From: Icerya purchasi
Lineage: Eukaryota > Arthropoda > Insecta > Hemiptera > Monophlebidae
NCBI GenBank assembly: GCA_039619475.1
Contig: CM077116.1
Span: 462,333,576 to 462,397,575 of the forward strand
Direction: 5' to 3'
DNA length: 64,000 bases
Shown: in pieces, positions 11,816 through 22,359 of the stretch
Numbering within the stretch: the stretch's first letter is position 1
Layout: every line of letters begins with the position of its first letter
Notes under the pieces: generated by a model
Seen by the model: the letters and a program-made list of their open reading frames with translations, nothing else
Told to the model about the DNA's origin: nothing
Databases searched by the model: none
Made by a program: the position numbers and the translations under genes

Positions 11816-12390
11816 TTACAACGTAATTCTTAGGCCGGCCCTCATTAGAATAATGTCCCAATTTTATGTAACGTTTGTTATATTTTAATTTTTACCGACT
11901 ACCAAAAAAAGGAGATTATATGTTCATCGCGTATGTTTGTTTTTTTTTGTTTTTTTTGTTTTTTTTATGATTGTTCGCGTATAACTCATATACATAGACC
12001 GATTTTACTGCTTCTTTGTCCGAAATTCACGTTTGCATTCCATAGTGGTTTTCGTTTTTAGAAACATAATGAATACACTTCTTATTTGTGTGTAGGTTGG
12101 CACATCATAAAGAGAAGTATGTAAATACTATATTGCTAATTTAATAATACCACGGAAAATTTATATGTGTTGTATTATGTTAAGTTGTTTCGGTAGTTTA
12201 ATAAAATTTATTTATTATGTATTATATAAAGTTGGAACATTTTTTCATTATATAATCTAATTGGAGCCGGCCTAAGAATTACGTTGTAAATTTTGATCAT
12301 TTTATACAAAGTATAGAAGAGAAAGAGACAGAAATGTAAGCAAGGGGAGTCAAGGGGCACAGCCCCTTTCGAGGCCAAAATGGCCGAGTT
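11816..12390 (+). repeat. Inverted-repeat unit, best copy (d)
   Basis: The 24 bases at 11816-11839 are exactly repeated in reverse complement at 12266-12289, both containing the palindrome-like GGCCGGC. Beyond the right arm, 12290-12390 carries the purine-rich and GTCAAGGGGCA segment seen in copies b and c. It includes two small perfect hairpins: AAGGGGC/GCCCCTT around ACA (12352-12368) and GGCCA/TGGCC around AAA (12373-12385). No coding capacity. The loop between arms (about 425 bp) is longer than in copies b and c. Confidence 0.7.
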
Positions 12391-12391
12391 A

Positions 12392-12447
<56 letters not shown>
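12391..12447. repeat. (TA)n microsatellite
   Basis: Long TA run with one CG interruption near its end, directly 3' of the inverted-repeat unit. Confidence 0.9.
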
Positions 12448-12449
<2 letters not shown>

Positions 12450-13958
12450 TGTATGTATATAAATATAAGGTACAAATTAGATAAACAGAATCTATTATTG
12501 TATAAATCCTTGTAGATACATTGAATATAATGTACTAGGAATATTCAAACGAGTCTGAACAACATGCCGAACTCATTACTACTGCGCATGCAATTTTTTT
12601 TCCTAAACATTCATTTTTATAAGAACTATAGAAGACAAATCCGAACACTGACCAATTGTGTATATTCAGACATGTGCTATTTTGCCTAAAAATTCATCTT
12701 CAAGTTTCCGTTTTTAAAACTTTTTTTAATTTAATACTTTGGTTTAGTATTTTGGTACTTCAATATTTACGATTAATATTCATTTCCGTAATTTAAAATA
12801 CAAATATGTGCTAAATTTTAGCGATTATTTGAAAGATCACTGACTAAAAAACTAGTATAGGGGAATTACCACCATCTCCTGTTTGGTCTTCTTGGTTTCG
12901 TTTTCTAACATATAGTAGCCATACTACCAGTAGTTTCTTTGTTCATCATCTATTCCACTGTCGTTCATCATCTATTCCACTGTCGTCCATCATGTTCCGC
13001 CGTACCCGTTTGTTTATCATTACTGTTTCACCGATATCTTCAAACTCTGTTTTCTACCGCTTCTGGTTTCATTTTGTCTCACAGCTCAATATCTAATAAA
13101 GAACTTTCCGATTTTCTTTTATCTCAATTTTTCAATTACATCTTCGTTACTTCTGCGGCGTATGTGCCCATTAGTAACATCACGCACTAATTAAATAATT
13201 TAGCTTTTGGGCGTGTGTTTTACTCCGTGATAAGTAAACCAGCTGATCGATATCTCAAAATTTGAATTTGTATTCTTTTCTCCTCGTTATTACCTACGTG
13301 TATAAATCGATTTACTTCTGAATTTTATTTTATCATCGATATCTCGATTTTTTAATTTTTTGCGAGTTTACCTTTAACCATTTTTATAGTCATCCTTAGT
13401 TTCTGCATCGTACCCTATAGTTCGTCTTTGTTTTATTTTCGTGTACCGCTTCGGTGATTTCATTAAACATTCTAGTATTGCTGTAAACTATTTTTCGGAG
13501 AAATACTCTATCATTTGTTTATCCTTTCGACATTAGGTGGCGGTGTTTTTTTGTTTTTTTTTTTTAGAATCAGTGTAGAGAGAGAAATAATTATGTGGCT
13601 GCCAAGGGAAATTTTTAAAGACGGAGAATTACACACTTTCTTGCGATTTCACGACATTTCGATCGAATGCGTTCAATGGTTTCACCAAATAGAAAAGATA
13701 GAAATTTACCTCTCGGCAAGAATAAACTGGTACAAATGCAGTTCAGTACATCCTATTCAATCGGAGACGCAACTGCACCAGCTGAAGTCCTCATTGATTG
13801 ATCATTTGCCTAACGGAAAAGAAGTGACTAGGCCATATTACTACGATTGAAGTATTTCAATCCGCGAAGGAAAACAAGTGCAACTGTAAGCGGCTAAATG
13901 TTTTTCTTTTGGTTTTTTTTTAGGCACTCTTCAAGACTTCATTTAGCTGAAATGCGAG
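12448..13958. other. No gene identified; 22-bp tandem duplication
   Basis: Positions 12941-12962 and 12963-12984 are identical 22-base units, followed by a partial third. The 111-codon frame at 13515-13850 lacks recognisable motifs and sits next to T runs. No element termini seen. Confidence 0.45.
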
Positions 13959-13972
13959 TTAAGATGTGAACA
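13959..13972. repeat. SINE target-site duplication, left
   Basis: TTAAGATGTGAACA, identical to 14331-14344 on the other side of the SINE. Confidence 0.85.
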
Positions 13973-14330
13973 TTAATCTTCGTCATAGAGTGCCATACTG
14001 AGCTTCTGAGCGCGTCGGTGACTAACGATTTGTACATCTCAGCTGTACTGATATAGGTATAGAGTGTTCTAGGCAATTGTTTATATGCAGTACGAATGTG
14101 TGTACACACGTAAGACTACACTCGGAATTATTATTGTGATTAATTTATTGATATACAAATGCAGTCCCGTGTGTGATGGAATGCATGTTTCACATTGCCT
14201 TCTATATGAATCTATTAGCGAGTGTATTTAATTTAATTTTTTTCGTAATAATTTCTGTCGTCCCAGGGATCGAACCCGGGACTTCCGAAATGGAAGTCAA
14301 GCGCTCTAGCAACCGGGCTATCGCCACTGC
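13973..14330 (-). mobile_element. tRNA-derived SINE with 14-bp target duplication
   Basis: The minus-strand start (14330-14262) is a tRNA-like head. Box A is TAGCCCGGTTGC (14320-14309) and box B is GGGTTCGATCCC (14277-14266), with an anticodon-arm-like GACTTC/GAAGTC stem between. The acceptor ends do not pair and a bulged loop replaces a normal anticodon loop, so it is not a working tRNA gene. About 290 bp of unrelated body follows. The 14 bases TTAAGATGTGAACA flank both sides (13959-13972 and 14331-14344), defining a 358-bp insertion. The internal boxes would be its RNA polymerase III promoter. The family is unknown to me. Confidence 0.8.
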
Positions 14331-14344
14331 TTAAGATGTGAACA
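14331..14344. repeat. SINE target-site duplication, right
   Basis: TTAAGATGTGAACA, abutting the tRNA-like head of the SINE. Confidence 0.85.
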
Positions 14345-14409
14345 GCAACGTAAATATCATTTTTCTAATTTTCATGAAATCTTCACAGACTTCGGGCCGC
14401 TAATTCACT

Positions 14410-15098
14410 CACTTTAAATACTTCAAACGCATCAAAGTAAACAAAAATACTCCCTGGGTACACTACTACACGCCCGAGAACCAGATCGTGTCGATGGGGA
14501 AGAAAGATGAGCGCGCACCGGTTAAGGCGAAGACTACGCGGTCTGCAGGGAAGGTTATATGTACGTTGTTCTGGGGCATGCGGGGAGTGATCTACGTCGG
14601 CTTCCTTCGCACATAGCGTACCATCAATCCCGCATACTATTGTAACCTGCTTAAAACACACGTGAAGCCGGCATATCGTTCGGAAAGACGAGACATTGCA
14701 GCGCGAAACACGATTCTTCTCCGGGACAACGCGCGCCTTCACACCGCATGGTTAACGCTCGAAACGCTGGATGAATTGGACCGGGAGACACTAGAACATC
14801 CGTCCTACAGTCCTGATTTATCATCTTGCAATTTTCACATGTTTGGACCCCCTTAAAGAAGCGTTGGGAGGTCACCGATTTGAGAACGACGACCAGGTAG
14901 AAGAGTTCGTGCGCAATTGGCTCCAAACACGTCCGCGGAAATTCTACAAAAACGGTATTAAAAAACTTCCAGAAAGGTGGAAAAAATTGCGTAAGTTGTG
15001 AGGAGGACTACCTAGAAAAACCATAAATTTTTTGATTGAAAAATAAAGCTGTAAAAAAAAAAAAAAAAAGTCTCGTTTATATTTGAATTACCCCTGTA
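14410..15098 (+). pseudogene. Mariner transposase C-terminal relic and right terminal repeat
   Basis: Plus-strand frames show WVHYYTPENQIVSM, SAGKVICTLFWGMRGV, ILLRDNARLHTAWLTLETLD (second catalytic aspartate in RDNARLHT) and LEHPSYSPDLSSCNFHMFGP. In mariners the third aspartate lies in SPDLAPCDFH; here that position reads CN. A C-run slip at 14845-14850 shifts the frame. The tail continues as LKEALGGHRFENDDQVEEF and GIKKLPERW, stopping at 14999-15001. An A run and a putative 29-bp right terminal repeat (15070-15098) follow. The N-terminal part and left terminus are absent or hidden beyond the SINE. Confidence 0.75.
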
Positions 15099-15099
15099 G

Positions 15100-16185
15100 C
15101 ACCAAAAAATTAAATGAGACTACGGTTATAGTGGACGCGAACTACGACGACCAGACGTATTCGTCAGAACAATCAACTGCATTGAATATTCTGATAAACA
15201 CGTCAGAGGATGTCCACTTTGTGTAACCCCAGAGCCTTAAATGTAATTAGAAAAAGTAACTTTTGTTCTCCTTTTAAGTAGGCGAAATTCTGCTTCGTAG
15301 CTATAAAAGGCTGTAAAATTCAACGTTAAGAGATTAAAGTGAAAAAATTGTATCGCTTTCAAAAAAGATGTGTGAAAGTGAAAATAATAAACTATTACAT
15401 AAGCGACACGAGATATTCGAAATGAACCGGGATATTTTTTATATTTCCGTTACTTCGCGGAATATCAACCTAGTCGCTCTGAAAGCGAAACTCTCTTCAC
15501 CTGTCAACGAAAGATCCTAAACTGTTACGAACGTTTTTCATACGAAAGGAAAAGAGAATAGAAATTTTTAAAAAAATGTATTTTAATTGAACAAATGTAA
15601 AATGAAGCCCTACTGTGATCAGAATAACAACAGAGCGGACAAATTTGAAATCAAGGTTGCGTTTATACGCAGGTTTTAAAATAACGGATACCGATGTAAT
15701 ATTCTATTTATAGCATAGTTAGATTATTCATTCCAAACTGTATAATAGGTGTTATTACAATGAATATATAATTGCTTTTGTTTATAATAACAATTCTAAA
15801 TAAAACCACACGGTCGATATACACATATATTTCTTTCCCGACAACTAACGTATCTAATGAATTAACTACTCTATTGAACTTTTATCACATATCAATAATT
15901 CGACACCGTAAATTTCTCTATTGTCCCAACTATGTTTTTAACTAAATTTAATTGCTGAGAAGTTTTTCGAATCGTGCCAGTGCGGATGAGGTGATTGAGT
16001 GTCTGCTATTGCCGTATTAAACAGCTAAGCTGCTCCTACTTATACCGATTTCCCAACATTCGTTTCTAGTATTATAATTACTAACAGTCATTCTCCGATA
16101 TCAAACGAAATATCATCAAAACTCGAACTGCTTGTAAGTGTTCTCTATTAAATGAGACCGATACGGATCTAAGGATGACTAGAGT
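15100..16185. other. No gene identified
   Basis: AT-rich with no recognisable frame or repeat. Confidence 0.4.
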
Positions 16186-16189
16186 TTCT

Positions 16190-16703
16190 CTTTCAAGAAA
16201 CAGTTTAGTAAGAGATTATCTGCTAGTCGCATTGGAAGCTCGCCTATTTTCCACGATAAATACTGCCGTAACTTCTCTTTTATTAATCCGTCGCATGAAC
16301 CTAAAGAACGTAAACTCTGCTTTATGGATTTCTTCATTACGGGCTGTATGATAATATCATTCATTTTAATGAACTGTTGAAATTTTCCGCTTACAAATGC
16401 GCAGTACCATTGTCGCCGTCACTTAAAAAATTACCACTTAACATTTCTGCAACACATAAAGTAAATGCTGACTTACAGAAATCTCAACTCATTTTGAATC
16501 AGCATTTACCAGCAACGAAAAATAGTGACTTTCAAATGGTTAAAATCCACGTGTATTCACTGTCATGGAGTCATGAAATAACCCCGATAGTCTATTTGAA
16601 TTTTCCTTGCATTTCTTTTTTTTTATGTGAGATATCAGGCTTTCGATATCAGGATCAATTTTAGGCCAGTAAACAGTTGTACGAGCCATGATCTTCGCTA
16701 CCC
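16190..16703 (-). pseudogene. Ty3-type retroelement integrase remnant
   Basis: The minus strand near 16690-16560 reads ARTTVYWPKIDPDIESLI followed by CKEN, as in the zinc-binding N-terminus of Ty3-type integrases (YWPGID.DIE..). Further on (about 16330-16190) comes KQSLRSLGSCDGLIKEKL and SPAELL-like LADNLLLNCFLKEKL, the integrase C-terminal part. The central catalytic core is too degraded to read. It continues the RT remnant at 17264-17880 and is separated from it by a LINE insertion. Confidence 0.6.
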
Positions 16704-17256
16704 TTTTTTTTTTTTTTTTTTTTTTGGACTCCTCAACCAAGGACCTTCACCCAGAAACAAAAGGTAAGGAAAGAAGTCGATTATATTTTGATCCGATCAG
16801 AAATTTTATCTAGAAAGGAACAAATAGCAGGAATAATTAGTGGGGAAGGAAAGGACAGGATATGGGAAGCACAATAAGGGGTAGGAAGTCCAAGCTTCAG
16901 CAAATAAGAATAAAAGTCAGAACGCTCCACAGAAAAAGATAAACACTGTGGAAGAACAGATGATCGGTGTCGCAAATAACTGCATCACCGGATGATGGAG
17001 AGGACAGTGTGGAGAAGAAATCAAGGAAAAACGAAATTTAGATAATGACAGCAAAGAATAGCCAAAGCGCATACGAACAATGGAAACAACATCAGAATAT
17101 CGAAGAAGAGAGGGATGCGAAAGAAATCATGAATATGCAGGAAGAGTAGGTTGAACTGACAAATGAAATAATGAATAATTATTAGAAAAGGAGGAAGCGT
17201 AAATATCCGATGCCATGATCTGATATGGAAGCGTTTACAAATTGATAGAAGGTTAT
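16704..17256 (-). mobile_element. LINE-B copy 2, 5'-truncated
   Basis: The minus strand carries the last part of the LINE-B ORF2. VERSDFYSYLLKLGLPTPYC and the last 12 residues (ending SDRIKI) are nearly identical to copy 1 at 31281-31838. The poly-A tail appears as the T run at 16704-16726, preceded by the family 3' motif GGTGAAGGTCCTTGG. CTACCC(T) occurs on both sides (16698-16704 and 17257-17263), a probable target duplication. It interrupts the Ty3-type relic. Protein homology begins at the same point where copy 1 resumes after LINE-A, but the truncation here is independent. Confidence 0.75.
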
Positions 17257-17263
17257 CTACCCT

Positions 17264-17880
17264 AAATAGGATTTGTTTGTGGAACTTAAAACATTTCCTT
17301 TTTTAAAAGCTATTAACAAATCAAGCCGATTTAATATTAGAGACAAAATTGATCCAAATGGACTAGCATCAATAAATTTCATGTTGGGTGAATAATGGTT
17401 TAAAACTCGATCTGATGTAATCTCTCATTTAATTTTTTCAAAAACCTCCTGCCATTGTGGTGTGTCAAATAAAGTTTGTATTTTCCTTATATAGTATTGT
17501 TGCGAAATTGCTGAGACGGCAGCGGCAATAATACCACACATCAGTCGTGTTGGCCGAAATAAACATTCGGTAGTAATTACCGTCACTGGGGTTTGATGTC
17601 TCTTCATCAACTTAGTAAATGATGAAATGCCGTGCAAACGGCTAACAACGCTGTGTAGTATTTTTCTGCTTTAATTTAGTAAAGACATCATCCTATCCTG
17701 GCAGTAGACGGTAAGTTGCCTGTAGCTGACGATTCGCATATTGCTGTAATCTCCGCACAAACGAATTTTATTATTTTTCTTTACAACCGGTGCAACCAAC
17801 GACGCCCATTCTGAAATATCTACTTTAATAAAAATTCCCTCATAGACTACAACGCCGGGGTTCTTTCTCATGAGAAGACC
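17264..17880 (-). pseudogene. Ty3-type retroelement RT remnant
   Basis: On the minus strand, VDISEWASLVAPVVKKNNK then IRLCGDYSN (17830-17730) matches the start of Ty3-type RT, where the pattern is SPWASPVVPVKKKDGKIRLCGDY. After a stop and shift, PVTVITTECLFRPTRLMCGI (about 17590-17525) matches the block before the catalytic YxDD. The DD box itself is not recognisable. Old, multiply broken and without LTRs in view. Its integrase part lies beyond the LINE-B insertion. Confidence 0.7.
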
Positions 17881-17884
17881 CTAC

Positions 17885-18155
17885 GGCCTTGCAGAAACGA
17901 ATTTCAATGATTTTTGGTATAATGGTAGTATACTATGTGTAAAATATTTAAGTGTAATTTTTAAATATAATCGATAACAACGGATTTAAAATTTCTCTGC
18001 ATTTTATGTATAGGTTATATATATATGTATATATATATAAGTTATGAAACATTTCGCTTGAAATTACCGTGGCCTATGTGCTAACGTTCGTGGCGTGTAC
18101 ACCCTTGAAACACGAATTCAAATCTAGCTGTGCGTGTATATTTTTTTTCCTTTTT

Positions 18156-18188
<33 letters not shown>

Positions 18189-18465
18189 ATATAAATATTT
18201 ATAATCAGTTCCTTTATTAGAAAAGTGATTAAATTATTTATTTATTTACTGATTCATTTATTTTTTTTATTACTTCCTGTTGTTCTCAATGATTTCTTAT
18301 TATAAATTTCATTCTACTATTCCACGTCTAATATTTTTGTAATTTTACTTTTAGCATGGAACATGCTTTAGCGGGACCTAACCGCCCGAAAACGTTACGC
18401 CGAAAGGGAGACGAAATGTGCACTGGAAGGGAGACGAAAGTAGCGTGCTTATAATAAGAATACCA
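17885..18465. other. No gene identified; T run
   Basis: AT-rich, with a T run of about 33 bases at 18155-18187. Around 18403-18439 the 12-mer AAGGGAGACGAA occurs twice, 21-22 bp apart. Confidence 0.45.
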
Positions 18466-18467
18466 CT

Positions 18468-18665
18468 GTAGTAGGACAAACGGGTTTATAATGAGTCAAC
18501 GCATTATTCATAGACGAGGCTAGAGCATCGTTGGAGCAGAGCTATTGGAAATTCTCAGTTCACAGCTTCAACAAATTACTTCATGGAATATTCGATAAAC
18601 CGTTTAAGGGGACTACTATACTATAGTAGGACAAACCCGGTTTATAGTGAGTCAGTGCACATATT
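18468..18665 (+). repeat. Direct repeats 155 bp apart
   Basis: TAGTAGGACAAACGGGTTTA then AATGAGTCA (from about 18468) recurs with small changes from about 18623. Together they look like two units of a diverged tandem repeat immediately upstream of the endonuclease relic, possibly its 5' untranslated region. That last point is inference. Confidence 0.5.
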
Positions 18666-19254
18666 ATACGTTTGATTTAGTCGCCGGAAACCAAGATCAT
18701 GGAGTTACCGAAACTTGGCTGAACAACGACGACGACGAAGATTCACTGAGGGGCACCGATGCGTTACTCAGTTCAAACGCGAAAAAGTACAAGCTGGGGG
18801 GGGGGGGAGTCGCCATGTACGAAAAAAAAAAACAATTTCATATTATTTTCGACTCGGCACAACCTGATGAAATTTCACAAAAACTCGTTAGAACTCGACA
18901 GAAGCGTGGCAGTATGCGAAGTGTGCGGCGATATATGCGCAATGACCGTCAGCGGGCATTGCTTGTAACGGTTTACATTTCACCTGGCACCGACATTGAC
19001 GATATTGAAGATTTCTTTGAATTGAATTTAAAGGCTTACACACACTTAAGGGAGCAGAGATTTTCAAAGTTATGGAAAAATACCATAATATATCCATAAT
19101 TTTGTCTGACGATATAAACCTGGATCTGAAGAAACCTGAAAATCATCGATTGGTTCAGTTTATGGGAGGAACGTTCGGACTGCAGCCAAAAACAAATCTC
19201 GCTCTATCGACTACTCGTGATGGATCGTGCATTGATACAGTCTCCGCTCGTTAA
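18660..19254 (+). pseudogene. LINE endonuclease-domain remnant
   Basis: The plus-strand frame contains GVTETWLN (catalytic glutamate block), GGGGVAMYEKKKQFHIIFDS and LLVTVYISPGT. After a shift near 19075 come SIILSDDINLDLKK, in the place of the usual ILGDFN.D, and SCIDTVSAR. The order is that of the apurinic-type endonuclease of non-LTR elements. The GDFN block is altered to SDDI, and a G run at 18788-18797 encodes the glycines. No RT follows within several kb. Confidence 0.7.
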
Positions 19255-19262
19255 AATTAAAC

Positions 19263-19516
19263 GGATCGATTCGAAAAATGTGATATCAGTTATTTTAGTT
19301 ATCATAAACGAGCGTGCTTTATCCTGATTTGCTGAATGCCGAATTTGTAACTGACCGTTGTTAGTCTGTTGGGAAATTACGAATGAAGAAATACAAAAAG
19401 TGCGGATAATCGTGTTTTATTTTTCTGTTTGTTCTACATGGGTCGTTAGAAGTACCGGTACTGTCACCGGTTTATGATACCGAAATTAACTGATATCACA
19501 TTTTTCGAATCGATCC
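19263..19516. mobile_element. 254-bp MITE-like inverted repeat
   Basis: The 47 bases at 19263-19309 match the reverse complement of 19470-19516 with three mismatches. Both arms start GGATCGATTCGAAAAATGTG from the outside. The ~160-bp loop has no coding capacity and holds a short palindrome, AGTACCGGTACT. Size and structure suit a MITE, but no clear target duplication is visible. A transcribed hairpin is an alternative. Confidence 0.65.
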
Positions 19517-19519
19517 TTT

Positions 19520-21190
19520 CAATGTAGCCAGCAAAAACTGTAACTGGAAAATAAAAACAAATAATTTTTATATTTCAGCTTTAAATTCATAAATAATAAA
19601 TAAATAAAATAAAATCCACCAGTCCGAAAACAACTCGTGATTGGCATCCTTGAGGGTCCAAATTATCAAACGGTATCGTTTCAATATATACGATATACAT
19701 ATAAATATAAATATTAGACAGATATATTTCTTTTATTAAAGATAATCGAATAGGATAAGTTTCTCGCAATTAATAAGTTATTCAAAATGGAACCGGTTCG
19801 ATATCTTTATGTGAAATATGAGACGGGCAATTTATTTTTCTCATTTCTATATTTACTGATAATTTTTGAAAAGTGGGTGTTTCGTTGTACGACGTTAGTG
19901 TAAATATTTATTAAATCGCTGTATTTTTATTACGACACCGAACTGTAGTTCCATATTCGCGATTAATTTAATTTAATATAAATTTGTAAGCGAGCTTTTA
20001 TTGTACATTTTGTGTCCATCAGTATTTCCACATTAACAAACTGTATGTTCCGTAACATAATTTGCGATAAAAAATTATTATTCGGAAAAGAAAAGTAATA
20101 TGTCTTATAGAATTATTAAGCAAGTGTGTTTTCTAAAAAACGCAAAATTGAAAATTTTAAGCTCGGCTAAATGGCTTCTAGATGCTTTTAAACGTCGCAG
20201 CTTAATTAATAATACATGCGATTTGAAATTTTAAACTTTTCAAAAAAAAAATAATAATTAATTAAATTAAAATAAATTAATAAAGTTTTAAATCGGAAAA
20301 AAAAAAGAAAAAAAAATTGTTTTTTCTTTATTTTTAAGTTAATGGTCTCAAATTATCAATGGGTATAAATTCTAAATTTTGATCTGCTTTTAGTGAATTT
20401 AAACGCAACTTTGTTAATCTGTATGTGTGTACAACTTCTTTAGATATTTCTAAAAGTATCATTTTGATTTAGTTCCCTTAATCAGACATATATTAAAGCT
20501 CCGAGTTTTCTGATTTTCACTAATGCATCATTTTGATTTACTTTTAAGTGTACAGAAAATTGTAGAATTACCGGTTGTTCTACTAAACGAGCAAAAGATA
20601 AAAATAACTTATTGGCGAAGTTAATTTAAGCCGATTCCGAGCAGAGTCTTTGAACTTAAAATATATATATCGCGCTCTACCGTAAGCTTACTAGAATTCG
20701 ATGAAGCCGTGGAAACGCGAAATATTGTGACGTTAAACCGTGTCTACTTAATTTTCATCAGTTAAAACTTCAGACTAAGCGAACTACATAATCAGTATGC
20801 ATTGCCGCAAAATTCTTCCAATGTAGACATTTAATTAGTTACAACTTTGTACCGCTTTAATTTAATTAAACTTGCGACACCTCTAGTCGCTGTGCGCAGG
20901 ATTTTACGTGACCAAGACCGAATCGGGACATTCATTATTTTGCCGGAACATCTTGGAATCCTTACCGGGGAAATAAATTTTCGGAGAATACCTGGTCAAT
21001 TATAAAAAAAAACCACCGAATCAATTAGGCTATATTTCGTATAATCGTCCTTGCTGTCATTCGAAATTCAGCTTTTCGAAATTTATTCTAATAAGCTTAT
21101 CAACTCATAAAATGTCTATTCGCAAGCATCGGGGCTATTGAAGCGTCGACTAAAAGTTTTTTTTTAAATAAACTTCTTCTCTTCTATTTC
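19520..21190. other. No gene identified
   Basis: AT-rich with A runs near 20240-20320. No motif-bearing frame is seen. Confidence 0.4.
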
Positions 21191-21194
21191 TTCA

Positions 21195-21690
21195 AAATTT
21201 TTCCGCTGGGGCGGCTTCTTTCGGCCAGAACGGTCAAATACTAGGGAATGGGTCTACTCCAACTCTGCTGACACCAGCCGCGACGGCATCATCCATCTTC
21301 TTTCCGGCCTGCTTACCGGCCGCTTGCCATTGACCTGTATACTCTGTCTTCCAGTGTCAGCAGCGATTGGCTTCTGATTTCTCGAGCACGTTGTATGTGC
21401 CCATAACATATCAGCCTGCTCTCGCACAGTTTGTCTGTGTTGGTTGACACGACTCTTATTGTTTTCCGGATAACGTCATTCTTAATATGATTCGATAATC
21501 GGACACCCAGTAAAATGACCACTTTAGCATCCGCATTTCCATCACTGGCCTCCTCCCGCTTACAAGTAGCCCATCATTCCTAACGCTGTACAGGGCCACT
21601 GGACGGATGACAGTCCGATAAATTTTTAACTTTAACCTTATAGGCACGCATTTGTCACATAGCACACTTAAAATAAACTGAAGTTTAAAA
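21195..21690 (-). pseudogene. RTE-like LINE ORF2 C-terminus
   Basis: The minus strand, in three frames, reads LCDKCVPIRLKLKIYRTVIR then PVALY, VMEMRMLKWS, GVRLSNHIKNDVIRKTIRVV, ESRLICYGHIQRA and RRWMDAVAAGVSRVGVDP. This is the well-known C-terminal tail of RTE/BovB-like polyproteins (MRMLRW, IR.T.GV, RLRWYGH, RP..RW.D). It is interrupted by shifts and lacks the RT core. Confidence 0.75.
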
Positions 21691-21984
21691 TTCATTGATT
21701 CTCGTGCATATATGTTTCTATCGAGGTTTAATAAAATTTCCAGAATTTCATTAGATCCCTCCTTTTTTTGTTTTTTTTTTTTTAAGTGTGTACACGATTC
21801 GGTTAAAATCAAGTAAGCAAATTTATTAATTTTTATTTTTTCTTTTCTCCTCCTCACCTTTTTCATGTGTACGGCGTAGTACAGGACATATATACGGAGG
21901 TAGCTTATATATGCTGGACCAAACCGTTCTAACGGAGGCTATAATCCCCCTGTGACGTTAATTTTAGCATTTACCCGACAGTCC

Positions 21985-22310
21985 TGTAGGTTACTCGATA
22001 TTTGAACAAGTAAGGAGTATGTTTGGAACTGTCGGTATACCAGCCTGGCCGTAAAAGAGGCACATAGTCTGGGGCGAAGATTTGCTAATTATATGCCTGT
22101 GAGGAACAGTGACGTGGCCGATTCGAAGCCGGTTAAAAATGTTAAAATCATGCCGCGATATTCCCTCCGTTGGACACCATGATTCGACTGTAGGCTTCAT
22201 TTTTTTTAGGAACATTATGGTAGCTGCCCATTCATGCATCATCGAGAATGGTAAGTCCCCGTGTCCTCTGACACTGGCGAGACTCATTACCAGGCACCCC
22301 GATACGTTAA
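21985..22310 (-). pseudogene. LINE ORF2 C-terminal zinc-finger remnant
   Basis: The minus strand reads ISRHDFNIFNRLRIGHVTVP then HRHIISKSSPQTMCLF. This parallels ISCRDFCTLSRLRTGHTAMS of LINE-C at 36650, the zinc-finger-like region after RNase H in I-type elements. The C and H positions are partly kept. A short piece of the LINE-C family, far diverged. Confidence 0.65.
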
Positions 22311-22359
22311 GGGAGCCAAATGAACGTCACCTGACTGAAACTAAGCAAACTTATTAATT

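Noticed and set aside
11816..12390. Helitron terminus, because of the terminal hairpins
   Set aside because: No CTRR end, no TC start, and perfect inverted arms are not expected for Helitrons.
13515..13850. 111-codon open frame
   Set aside because: No recognisable domain, poly-F from a T run at its start, and no splice or transcript evidence. Left unassigned.
14262..14330. tRNA gene on the minus strand
   Set aside because: Box A and B and an anticodon-like stem are present, but the acceptor ends do not pair, the D-stem has a mismatch and the position before the anticodon is not T. The 14-bp duplication shows it is a SINE head.
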